Assembly (NCBI RefSeq): GCF_025244825.1
Contig: NZ_CP104263.1
Coordinates: forward strand, 1,178,001 to 1,242,000
DNA from: Arthrobacter jinronghuae
GTDB lineage: Bacteria > Actinomycetota > Actinomycetes > Actinomycetales > Micrococcaceae
DNA length: 64,000 bases
Reading direction: 5' to 3'
Shown here: positions 7,991-17,885 of the stretch, piece after piece
Layout of the letters: each line of letters begins with the position of its first letter
How positions within the stretch are numbered: the first letter of the stretch is position 1
The notes under the pieces: generated by a model
What the model saw: only the letters and a program-made list of their open reading frames with translations
The model's database searches: none
Told to the model about the DNA's origin: nothing
Made by a program: the position numbers and the translations under genes

Positions 7991-9946
7991 TTACACCGCC
8001 CGGCGCCTGCGGATAAGCCAAACCCCGGCGGCAACCAGCAGCAGGGCAGCTCCGGCCACATAGGCCCAGCCACGGCCCAGTCCGGTGGCGGCTAGCGGGT
8101 CCTGCGATCGAGCGGCCGGGGACGCGCCGTCCGCAGCCGCCGGGCCGGTCCCGGATTCGGCCTGCCCCGTTGCCGTGCCGGTGGTTCCGTCGGCGGGGTC
8201 GTCAACGGCGCCCGTGCCGCTACCTTCTTCGGCGGTATCTTCGCCGTTACCGCCGTTACCGCCGTTTCCCCCGCCCGGAACCGTGCCCGGAGTCGGAGTC
8301 GGAGTCGGCGTCGGCGTCGGAGCCGGTGATGCGGGATCCGACGGGACAGCCGGAGCGGCCGCGGTCAGGAGGTAAAGGGATACCGCGTTGTCGCCGCCGG
8401 CCACCGCATCGGGGCTGCCGTCCGCGTTGATGTCCCCGGCAAAACCGATGGATGTTCCGCCGCGGGTGCCGAGCAACGCGCCGGTTTCCTGGGTCAGGGC
8501 GGCGAGGTCCAGGACGCCGCTGCCGGTCCGGGCACCGTATGCGACCCAGGCTTCACCGGCTCCGCCGGCGGATCCGATGAGGATGTCCGGTGTGCCGTCG
8601 GCGTTGAGATCCGGGATGCCTGCCACGGAAACGCCTGTCCGTCCGCCGTCAGTGCTGCCGTCGATCCAGTAACCGCGTTCCCGGCTCGTTTCGCAACCGG
8701 TGTCGGCGCGGCCGGTGCTGCAGGAAAAGACTGTGGCTCCTTCGGCCTCCGGCGCAGTCATCACCGGAGCAGACGACGCCGCGCCGAACACCACCGCGAC
8801 GCCCCCGTTGCGGGGACCGTCAGCCCGGGAAATTCCGTCGGCGCCCACCGCGATGTCGTCCAGGCCGTCGCCGTTGATATCGCCGACGCCGGCGATCGAG
8901 GTGCCCAGCCGGTCCCGGGAACGCTCGGGGCCGGCAATCATGAATCCATCCTCATGCAGGGCCGCGAGGTCAAGGGCGCCGGTGCGTCCGCCCCACAAGG
9001 CGTAGGCGGCGCCGGGGGAAGCAACGTCGGGGCCCCAGGGCATGGCCGAGTAGGCGCCCACCAGGAGGTCGGCGGTGCCGTCACCGTTCACGTCTCCGGC
9101 GCTGCTGACTGCGGCCATGCGGTCCTGCGCAGCCGCTCCGTCAATAGTCCGGATGACCTTTGCGGAGTCTGCCTGGACGTCGACGGTGCGGACGGAAGTC
9201 TGACCCTTGATGATCCAGACCCGGCCGCTGTTGGTGCGGCCGTTGTAGTCGGCCAGCACGTCGCCAACGGCAATGTCGGCCAGCCCGTCGCCGTCGACGT
9301 CGCCGGCGTTTGCGACGGAGAAGCCGAAGTTATCCGTGGATTTGTCGCCGGTGGTCTTGTCGGCGGCGCCGGAGTCCTCGATGAAGAATCCCCGGGTGCC
9401 CAGGAAATCCAGATCGACGGGAGTGAAGTTCCGGGCGCCGAAGATCACGCTGGCCTGCTGGTATCCGCGGCTGCCGGCGCCGAGGACAAAGTCGTCGAGT
9501 CCGTCACCGTTGACGTCGCCCAGACAGGAGACCGACCACCCGACCCAGGCTCCGGCGGGGACGGTGACAGACGGTCCGTCGATCCGGATGGTTCCGGAGG
9601 CAGCAGGGTTGGCGACGTCGCCGCCGCTGGGTGAGGAGCTGCCCGCCGGGGTGCCCAAGGCCACGTAGGCGGCCCCGGTATTGGTGTATCCGGGGCGGTC
9701 CCAGCCCCAGTCGCCCAGGATAGTGTCATCCAGGCCGTCTCCGTTGATGTCGCAGGTGGACGGGCTGACGCTGGTACCGAAAGTGCCGTTCGGCTCGCCC
9801 TGCCAGGTGCTGGCGGCCAGGAGCGGGGGATCAGTGGTTTCTGCGGCGGCCGGCGCAGCGGCGGCCAGTGACCCGAGGCCGACGGCGACGGCGGCGGTCC
9901 CGGCCAGCAGGTGTCTCCGCGGTGCGGAGATGGTGTGCTTCTTCAT
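7991..9946 (-). CDS. Cell-wall-anchored FG-GAP (integrin-like) repeat protein
   Basis: This is a 651-residue exported protein. An N-terminal signal peptide ends near AAPAAAETT. About seven Ca2+-binding loops of the form D-x-N-G-D-G-x-x-D follow (INGDGLDD, VNGDGLDD, VDGDGLAD, VNGDGTAD and others), which build an integrin-like beta-propeller. A Pro/Thr repeat linker, a Gly/Asn stretch and a C-terminal LAATG sorting signal with membrane helix and RRRR tail come next. LAxTG suggests a class E sortase. It is second in a two-gene unit behind the exported protein at 9970-11610 (23 bp gap). The ligand is unknown. Confidence 0.85.
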   Translation of the reverse strand: MKKHTISAPRRHLLAGTAAVAVGLGSLAAAAPAAAETTDPPLLAASTWQGEPNGTFGTSVSPSTCDINGDGLDDTILGDWGWDRPGYTNTGAAYVALGTPAGSSSPSGGDVANPAASGTIRIDGPSVTVPAGAWVGWSVSCLGDVNGDGLDDFVLGAGSRGYQQASVIFGARNFTPVDLDFLGTRGFFIEDSGAADKTTGDKSTDNFGFSVANAGDVDGDGLADIAVGDVLADYNGRTNSGRVWIIKGQTSVRTVDVQADSAKVIRTIDGAAAQDRMAAVSSAGDVNGDGTADLLVGAYSAMPWGPDVASPGAAYALWGGRTGALDLAALHEDGFMIAGPERSRDRLGTSIAGVGDINGDGLDDIAVGADGISRADGPRNGGVAVVFGAASSAPVMTAPEAEGATVFSCSTGRADTGCETSRERGYWIDGSTDGGRTGVSVAGIPDLNADGTPDILIGSAGGAGEAWVAYGARTGSGVLDLAALTQETGALLGTRGGTSIGFAGDINADGSPDAVAGGDNAVSLYLLTAAAPAVPSDPASPAPTPTPTPTPTPGTVPGGGNGGNGGNGEDTAEEGSGTGAVDDPADGTTGTATGQAESGTGPAAADGASPAARSQDPLAATGLGRGWAYVAGAALLLVAAGVWLIRRRRAV

Positions 9947-9969
9947 GTGTGTTCTGCTCGTTCCGGGCG

Positions 9970-11610
9970 TTAGTTGGGGGCGTGGACGCCGTTGTTGTGG
10001 CCGTAGTCAGCATCAGTGTCGAACTTCTGCGTGCTGAGGTTGGCCGTGGTGGTGGCGGATCCGGAGACCAGATGCTGGCGGATGCTGCCGGGGAACTCGG
10101 TTTCGGTGGCGCCGGCACCATAGGGGTCCGTGTAGACCGTGGCGGGGGTGCCTGCCGCGACCTTGTTCTGGGTCAGATAGAAGTCGCGCTGGGCGCCATC
10201 GAACGGGGAGGCGGGATCCTGCCAGTTCAGCGGAACCGATGCGGCGACGGTGTTCCAGGGGTAAGTCGTGGCGGCATTGTCGCCCCAGGCCAGGTCCACC
10301 GGCCGGGATATGCCGTTGGTGGTGGCGGTGCTGTTTGCTGGGTTGTAGTAGCGGCTGGGGTTGCGCAGGCCGAACCAGGGGTCGAAGTGCGCCAGCTCGG
10401 TCTGGCCGTCTGCGGCCATGATCTTGTTTTCGCCCTTCCACAGCTCGTACATGCCCCAGAGGGAGGCGGCATTCCCGGTGGCGTTCTTGGCTACGCATTC
10501 GGCGTCGGGAATCTGCCGGAGCCCGCCGTACCCCATGGGCAGTTTGCTGCCGACAGTGGCTACCGGACCGAGGGTGCCGCAGGTCTGGTGGAATTCATTT
10601 GAATTGCCGAATTTGCTGAGGGTGGTCGAGATGATTTCCGTTCCGTCCGAGCAGCGGCTGGCGTAAATGGCCTCGTGCGCGTTGTTCGAGGTGGCGTCGG
10701 GGGACCAGCTGCCCTGGTGCTGCTTGATCAGGAAGTCGCAGGTGACGATCTCCTGGGTTCCGGGGATGGTCACCCAGTCGCGGAACTCGTCGATGAGCTG
10801 GACATCATTGGCGATGAAGATCTTGTGCCCGGCGTTGTCCTCGTGCCGCATGGCCATGCCTTCGTGGCTGGCCCCGTACGTCATCAGCGCCTCGCTGGCG
10901 TAACCGAAGGGAATCCCGGTCTTGCCGCCGTCGGTGTCTTCGGGGGTGAGGTGGTCTACGACCCAGCCGTAGATATCGGAGCTCGCGGGATCCGCTCCGT
11001 GCTCGTGGCCGAAGGTGCACAGGGTCCCGGTGGCCGGGTCGGTGACCTGGGCGGGGTGCCAGGTGGGATAAATCTTTCCGTCGGGCCCCAGCGCGGTGTA
11101 GCTCGCGTGGAGTTCCTTGGAACAGGTGTCATAAGCGGTGGGCGTCCAGTTCCGCTCCGTGTAGGCGGTTGAGTACTGGGAATCTCCGGACGGTTCGTGG
11201 CCTTCGTGGCTGGGCTCGGCCGTGGGCGTGGACTCAGGTGATGCGGAGGCCTCGGGCGTTGTGGAGGGCTCGGGCGTTGCTGAGGGCAGGGACTCCGCTG
11301 CGGCAGTCTCCTGCGCACCGGGCGCATGAACCCCGTGGCCTGAATCGACGGCTGGATTGTGCTGCGCCGTGGCCTCCTGGCTGTCATCCTCGGCTTCGGC
11401 GGCTGCCGTGGCCTCGGCCTGCTGTGCCTGGGGCGCCGGCTCCAGGGCCTGGGCCGACGGTGCGGTCAGGGACAGAGCGGCCAGGCCTCCCGCGGCCAGC
11501 GCGCCCGCGGCGATAGCTCCGGCCAGCGGATGCCACCGGCGGAGGGTTCCGGCGTCGGATTCGCCGCGAACGTTCGTGTGGTTCTTCAAGACAACCTGAT
11601 CCGGCCTCAA
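9970..11610 (-). CDS. Exported protein of unknown family, His-rich
   Basis: This ORF of about 546 residues has a signal peptide (LAGAIAAGALAAGGLAALSL, cleavage near AQA-LEP), then an acidic Ala/Glu/Pro-rich linker (residues about 50-145) and a globular part. The globular part has many His residues, including FGHEHGADP, MRHEDNAGHK and HEAIYASRC, and five or six Cys that could pair outside the cell. GVHAP occurs both in the linker and at the C-terminus. I recognise no family. The annotated start is TTG 11610; an in-frame TTG at 11589 (LKNHTNVRG) is an alternative. It is preceded by an iron box. Confidence 0.7.
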   Translation of the reverse strand: MRPDQVVLKNHTNVRGESDAGTLRRWHPLAGAIAAGALAAGGLAALSLTAPSAQALEPAPQAQQAEATAAAEAEDDSQEATAQHNPAVDSGHGVHAPGAQETAAAESLPSATPEPSTTPEASASPESTPTAEPSHEGHEPSGDSQYSTAYTERNWTPTAYDTCSKELHASYTALGPDGKIYPTWHPAQVTDPATGTLCTFGHEHGADPASSDIYGWVVDHLTPEDTDGGKTGIPFGYASEALMTYGASHEGMAMRHEDNAGHKIFIANDVQLIDEFRDWVTIPGTQEIVTCDFLIKQHQGSWSPDATSNNAHEAIYASRCSDGTEIISTTLSKFGNSNEFHQTCGTLGPVATVGSKLPMGYGGLRQIPDAECVAKNATGNAASLWGMYELWKGENKIMAADGQTELAHFDPWFGLRNPSRYYNPANSTATTNGISRPVDLAWGDNAATTYPWNTVAASVPLNWQDPASPFDGAQRDFYLTQNKVAAGTPATVYTDPYGAGATETEFPGSIRQHLVSGSATTTANLSTQKFDTDADYGHNNGVHAPN

Positions 11611-11674
11611 CCAATAGGTCAGGCCTTGTGAGTGGGGGGAAACGATGAAATGACGCGGAAATGATGAGCCGCAC

Positions 11675-11714
11675 CTAGGTGAGGACCACCTAAGTAGTGC
11701 TTGAGAATCGTATA
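11675..11714 (-). promoter_or_regulatory. Promoter and DtxR/IdeR-type iron box before the exported-protein pair
   Basis: On the minus strand a -10-like TATACG (11714-11709) is followed by TTAGGTGGTCCTCACCTAG (11693-11675), which matches 14 of 19 consensus positions and is a near palindrome. The box lies just past the expected start of transcription, the same geometry as at efeU. The rest of the 402-bp gap up to glyS shows no further feature that I can name. Confidence 0.6.
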
Positions 11715-12012
11715 AAGACCCGAGTTACGCAACAAATTTGTGTGCTAATTATTACCGCGGTCTTAACGCGGCAGGGAAGGCGCATTTCCGGGTGGGAGTA
11801 AGGAGCGGTTATCTGTGACCCATCGGCGGCCGTATCCCGGATGCGCCGTCGATGGCCGGCTTTCGCCGCTGGGACCTTAAGCTGGTAGTTGTAGCTTCTG
11901 CCCTCCGCAGTCCCTGGCCGTGCAACCTGCCGGTACATACTGCCCCAGGGACACCAGAAGAGGACCGCACCCAGCGGCCCTCTCGACACGAATAGAACGG
12001 CGGTACCATTCC

Positions 12013-13400
<1,388 letters not shown>

Positions 13401-13401
<1 letters not shown>

Positions 13402-14306
13402 TGGCTATTTCGTTCCGCGAATGGCGTGAAGATGACGATCTCAAGCTCAACCAGCTCTGGGGCGACCCGGAGAGCGCGCAGGCCGGGCAGTTCCGCGCCG
13501 TGCTGCGTCCGTCCTCCAACGAGCCGTGGAGCCGCTGCATCGTGGCCGAAGACGACGGCATTCCGGTAGCCGCCGGCGTCGTTTACGAGACGAGCCTGCA
13601 CCCCGACCGGCTGTGGGCCTACGTGGAGGTGGCCCGGGAAAACCGGCGCGCCGGTCTGGGCACCACCCTGCTGGACATGCTGCGCAAGGAAGCCGAGTCG
13701 GCGCCGTCGGGCGTAACCAAGCTCCGCGCGAAGGTGGAGCCGGGCACCCCGGCCGCCGCGTTCGCCGAAGCCGCCGGGCTCACCCCGATCCAGCGGTCCT
13801 GCGTAGTGCTGGTGGAACCGGGCAAGCTGAAACTGCCCGTGTTCACCGACGACGGACCCCAGCTGGATGAGGCAGCCACCGGTTCGGTGGAGCTCACCCA
13901 GTCGGTCACGCAGTTCTACAACGCCGTGCATGACTGGGACCGCGCCGACATGACCCTCGGCCGTGCCCAGCAGATGCTGCTCAACGACGCCACCGGAGCA
14001 TCCGGCGCCGTCGTGCTGCGGGATAAGCCGAAGAAGGACGGCGGGAAGATTGCCGCCTTCGCCGTGAGCTACACGCAGGAACGCACGGACGAACCCGCCG
14101 ACGTGCTGGTGGGCTACGACACCACTCTGGACCTCGACGAGGCGCAGGCCGCGGTGGAGTCCCTGGTGGCGATGCTCGCGTACCAGTACCCGGTGCAGCT
14201 GGAAGTGGACGAGTCCATGACCGCGGTGGTCCGGGCCCTGGAACCGCTGATCAAGGCGGGCGTGGCCCGGCAGGTCGGCAGCGAAACGCTGATCCTCAGC
14301 GACTAG
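13401..14306 (+). CDS. GNAT-family N-acetyltransferase
   Basis: This 301-residue protein has an N-terminal GNAT domain (residues about 1-140) with the acetyl-CoA-binding pattern ARENRRAGLGTTLLDML. A second half without a clear acyl-CoA motif may be a degenerate second GNAT copy (WDRADMTLGRAQQMLL...). The substrate is unknown. It starts inside the glyS stop codon and is followed by a strong terminator. Confidence 0.82.
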
Positions 14307-14323
14307 TCCTTCTCAGCAGAACG

Positions 14324-14364
14324 AAAAGAGGCGGTCCCCGCGCAATGCGGGGGCCGCCTCTTTT
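14324..14364. terminator. Bidirectional terminator
   Basis: AAAAGAGGCGG and CCGCCTCTTTT arms extend through the GC core around a GCAAT loop. Poly-A lies on one side and poly-T on the other, so it works both ways between the convergent GNAT and TetR genes. Confidence 0.9.
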
Positions 14365-14399
14365 GCATCGTGTCTTTTGCGGCGGGGCTCAGGCGGAGC

Positions 14400-14996
14400 T
14401 CAGGACTTCAGTCGCCCGGACAACGCGTACAGCACGGCTGCGGCCACGTCTTCCACGGAGCGTTCCGGATCGAACACCAGCCAGTCGAGCGCACCCATCA
14501 GGGTGGCACCGAAGACGCTGCCAGCAATCAGGGTCAGCTGGTCGGAACCGTGGTCGGAACCGCCGTCGGGCAGGCCGGAGGGCACGCCGGTCTGCCGGAT
14601 GGGCTCCACGAACTCGGCCAGCGCCTCCTGCCGCAGCAGGTGCAGGGAGTGCTGCCAGGTCCGGTCGGTGCGCAGGATCTCCGCGGCCATGAGTTTGGCC
14701 AGGGCACGGTTTTCGGACAGCAGTTCCAGCAGGGCGCGGACCATCGACTCGATGGCCTGCCAGCCGGTCAGGCCGCTGCGCGCATTCCGGAGGCACTCGG
14801 TCAGGGTGCCCACGCCCTCCAGCAGGAGCTGTTCGAAGAGCTTGTCCTTGGAGGAGAAGTTGTAATAGAGGCTGCCCTTGGCCACCCCGGCCCGTACGGC
14901 CACATCATCCATGGTGGTTCCGGAGATGCCGTTGGCGGCGGCCAGGTCCAATGCGGCGTCGAGTATGGCGCGCTTGGTGCCGGATTCGCGAGGCAT
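14400..14996 (-). CDS. TetR-family transcriptional regulator
   Basis: This 198-residue repressor-type protein has an N-terminal helix-turn-helix (TTMDDVAVRAGVAKGSLYYN) and a C-terminal ligand/dimer domain of standard length. It lies 73 bp downstream of the AtoE-type transporter on the same strand, so it may control that gene. No operator was identified. Confidence 0.92.
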   Translation of the reverse strand: MPRESGTKRAILDAALDLAAANGISGTTMDDVAVRAGVAKGSLYYNFSSKDKLFEQLLLEGVGTLTECLRNARSGLTGWQAIESMVRALLELLSENRALAKLMAAEILRTDRTWQHSLHLLRQEALAEFVEPIRQTGVPSGLPDGGSDHGSDQLTLIAGSVFGATLMGALDWLVFDPERSVEDVAAAVLYALSGRLKS

Positions 14997-15069
14997 GCGG
15001 CAATGAGTCCTTAGACGGAAGGGAAGTGCTGTCCCTTCGATCTTAGATGCCGCCGGGGCAGGCGCCGGA

Positions 15070-16524
15070 TTACGGTGCCGGTGCGGCCGGAGGTATCACC
15101 GGAGGTTCGAAGCTGAAGGTCATGCCCAGCAGCCAGACCAGCAGCAGCACCACCGGGAGATGGATGGTGAACTGAAGGAAGGTGAATCCCACCAGGTCCC
15201 GTGCCCGCAGCTTCAATACCGCCAGCAGCGGGAGCATAAAGAAGGGATTCACCAGGTTCGGCAGGGCCTCGGCAATGTTGTAGATCTGCACGGTCCAGCC
15301 CAGGTTCATTTCGACGTCGGTGGCTGACTGCATCACGTAGGGTGCCTCGACCAGCCACTTCCCGCCGCCGGACGGGACAAAGATGCCGAGGATGGCGGTG
15401 TAGACGGCTATGACCACGGCAAAGCCGCCGCCGGAACCGATGCTGGTGAAGAACTCCGCCAGATGCTCGGAGACGGTCATGCCGCCCGATCCCTCGGCCT
15501 TGGTCAGGATGGCCGCCATGGCCGCATACAGGGGGAACTGCACCAGGATGCCGGCCGTTGCCGGAACGGCTTTGGTCACCGCCTGGAGGAAGTTGCGCGG
15601 GGTGCCGTGCAGCACCAGGCCCAGGATCAGGAAGACCAGCAGATAGCCGTTCAGGCTCGAGATCACGGTTAGGAAGGGCTTGGTCAGGAACTGCGATACC
15701 AGCCAGCCGGCGGTGAGCAGGCCGAGCAGCACCGGCAGGATGCGGCTGTACTCCAGCCACTCGCCGGGCCGCTCGCGCCGGGCTGCCGGTTCCGGGGAAT
15801 CGTCCAGGTCCACGCCGAGGTCCTGTGCCGTGCGGATGGCGGCCCCGCGCGGAGCGGAGAAGTGGGCGATGAGGGTGGTCAGGGCAATCAGGATGGCGCA
15901 GGTCAGGAGGGACTGCCAGGTGAAGATGGTCTTGCCGAAGTCGAGCACCCCCGTAATCTCCAACAGCGCGGGCGGGAGGGAGGCCGCCGTCGCCTGCAGC
16001 TGCGCGGCGGAGGAGGAGAGTCCCAGTGCCCACACGGCTCCCAGCCCCATAAACGCCGCGGCACCCAGGGCACGGTAGTCCACCTGCAGGTCCCGCCGGC
16101 GGGCAATTGCCCGTGCCAGCAGACCGCCGAAGACCAGGCTGAGCCCCCAGTTCAGGAAGGACACGGACATGGACAGGAACGCAACAAAGCTCACTGCGGT
16201 GGCCGCTGTCTGCGGAACAAGCGCCAGCCGGGCAATCAGCCGTGCCACCGGCGGGGACGTAGCCACGGTGTAGCCGGTAAGCACCACCATGGCCATCTGC
16301 AGGGTAAAGGCCGTGAGGTCCCAGAAGCCGTTCCCGAAGGAATCCACCACGGCCTGCGGCGAGGAACCGTTCAGCAGGGCCGCCAACGCGACCAGAACGA
16401 CGCCGCCGAGGGCGAAGACATAAGCGTCCGGGAACCACTTTTCCGTCCACCGGGCCATCACCTGGGCTACCCGGGCCAGCCCCTTCTCGGACGGTGCGGA
16501 GGTGCTTTTGGCAGCGGTGGTCAT
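15070..16524 (-). CDS. AtoE-family short-chain fatty acid transporter
   Basis: This 484-residue integral membrane protein has about 12 hydrophobic segments. It carries the family blocks ALGGVVLVALAALLNG, FLNWGLSLVFGG, and PSGGGKWLVEAPYV with the later NPFFMLPLLAVLKLRARDL, typical of AtoE/TIGR00366 transporters that take up short-chain fatty acids. No fatty-acid catabolism genes are adjacent, so the substrate rests on family alone. The 180-bp divergent gap to dusB holds the promoters of both. Confidence 0.87.
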   Translation of the reverse strand: MTTAAKSTSAPSEKGLARVAQVMARWTEKWFPDAYVFALGGVVLVALAALLNGSSPQAVVDSFGNGFWDLTAFTLQMAMVVLTGYTVATSPPVARLIARLALVPQTAATAVSFVAFLSMSVSFLNWGLSLVFGGLLARAIARRRDLQVDYRALGAAAFMGLGAVWALGLSSSAAQLQATAASLPPALLEITGVLDFGKTIFTWQSLLTCAILIALTTLIAHFSAPRGAAIRTAQDLGVDLDDSPEPAARRERPGEWLEYSRILPVLLGLLTAGWLVSQFLTKPFLTVISSLNGYLLVFLILGLVLHGTPRNFLQAVTKAVPATAGILVQFPLYAAMAAILTKAEGSGGMTVSEHLAEFFTSIGSGGGFAVVIAVYTAILGIFVPSGGGKWLVEAPYVMQSATDVEMNLGWTVQIYNIAEALPNLVNPFFMLPLLAVLKLRARDLVGFTFLQFTIHLPVVLLLVWLLGMTFSFEPPVIPPAAPAP

Positions 16525-16704
16525 GGGGAGCCTCGAATCTTCGGTTGCAGCGGCGAAACCGATTGATGCGGAAGTGAAAAGTGATGCAGATCACCAGCAC
16601 GCTAGGGGCGGCAGGGGAGCGGTGTCAATTCCCCGCGCCGGGGGCGTTTCGCGGGCTCGGCGCCGGGCGGTATCGGATTTGCATCGGCTTGCGAGAATAG
16701 AGGG

Positions 16705-17877
16705 GTGACTGTTTTATCTCCGGAACTCAAGCTTGAGCTTCCCCCGCTGCAATTAGGCCCGATCACCGTGGACACCCCGGTGATCCTGGCACCCATGGCC
16801 GGCATCACCAACAAGGCCTTCCGCCGGCTCTGCCGTGAATACGGGGGAGGGCTGTACGTGACTGAGATGGTCACCTCCCGTGCCCTCGTGGAACGCTCGC
16901 CGGAATCTATGCGGATCATCAAGCACGACGACGACGAAAAGGTCCGTTCCGTCCAGCTCTACGGTGTGGATCCCAAGACCGTCGGTGCAGCCGTCCGCCT
17001 CCTGGTCGAGGAGGACCGCGCCGACCACATTGACCTGAACTTCGGCTGCCCCGTCCCGAAGGTCACCCGCAAGGGCGGCGGTTCGGCCCTGCCGTGGAAG
17101 CTGGACCTGTTCACCGCGATTGTGCAGACGGCGGTAAAGGAAGCCTCCCGGGGCAACGTGCCGCTGACCATCAAGATGCGCAAGGGCATTGACGAGGACC
17201 ACCTGACCTTCCTTGATGCAGGGAAGATCGCCCGCGACTCGGGCGTGGCTGCCGTGACCCTGCACGGCCGTACGGCCTCGCAGTTCTACTCCGGCAAAGC
17301 CGACTGGTCCGCCATCGCGGAACTGCGCGAGGCCCTGCCGGACATGAACGTCCTGGGTAACGGCGACATCTGGTCCGCCGAGGACGCCATCCGCATGGTG
17401 CGCGAAACCGGCGTTGACGGCGTCGTCATCGGACGCGGCTGCCAGGGCCGCCCGTGGCTCTTCGGTGACCTGGAAGCCGCCTTCGAGGGGAGCACCGAGC
17501 GGCACCGGCCCGGATTGAAGCAGGTGTCCGACAGCGTGTACCGGCATGCCGAACTGCTGGTGGAGACCTTCGGCGACGAAGTGATTGCCCTGCGCGACAT
17601 CCGCAAGCACATGGCGTGGTACTTCAAGGGCTACGTAGTCGGGGGAGACCTCCGCGCTAAACTGGCGACGGTACCGTCCCTGGCGGTCCTCCGCGAACTG
17701 CTTGACCAGCTGGACCCCGACGCTCCCTACCCCGGCACAGACGCCGAGGGACCGCGCGGACGGGCCGGAACACCCAAAAAGACAGCGCTGCCGGAAGGCT
17801 GGCTGGACGGGCGGGAACTCAACGCCGCCCAGAAATCCATCATCTCCGCAGCCGAACTCGACGTATCAGGCGGCTAA
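16705..17877 (+). CDS. dusB: tRNA-dihydrouridine synthase
   Basis: This 390-residue FMN enzyme reduces uridines in the tRNA D-loop. It has PVILAPMAGITNKAFRRL (FMN site), HIDLNFGCPVPKVTRKGGGS with the catalytic Cys, LTIKMRKGI, LHGRTASQFYSG and a GVVIGRGCQGRPWLF phosphate-binding end. The GTG at 16705 lies 6 bases after a GAGAAT -10-like element, so the message may be leaderless. The 8-bp gap to dgt indicates an operon. Confidence 0.95.
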   Translation: MTVLSPELKLELPPLQLGPITVDTPVILAPMAGITNKAFRRLCREYGGGLYVTEMVTSRALVERSPESMRIIKHDDDEKVRSVQLYGVDPKTVGAAVRLLVEEDRADHIDLNFGCPVPKVTRKGGGSALPWKLDLFTAIVQTAVKEASRGNVPLTIKMRKGIDEDHLTFLDAGKIARDSGVAAVTLHGRTASQFYSGKADWSAIAELREALPDMNVLGNGDIWSAEDAIRMVRETGVDGVVIGRGCQGRPWLFGDLEAAFEGSTERHRPGLKQVSDSVYRHAELLVETFGDEVIALRDIRKHMAWYFKGYVVGGDLRAKLATVPSLAVLRELLDQLDPDAPYPGTDAEGPRGRAGTPKKTALPEGWLDGRELNAAQKSIISAAELDVSGG

Positions 17878-17885
17878 AGCAACCC

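Noticed and set aside
8285..8330. Short GTCGGA/GTCGGC tandem repeats that look like a small satellite or CRISPR-like array
   Set aside because: They encode the Pro-Thr stalk of the FG-GAP protein in frame; there are no spacers. No CRISPR array or cas gene was seen in the window.
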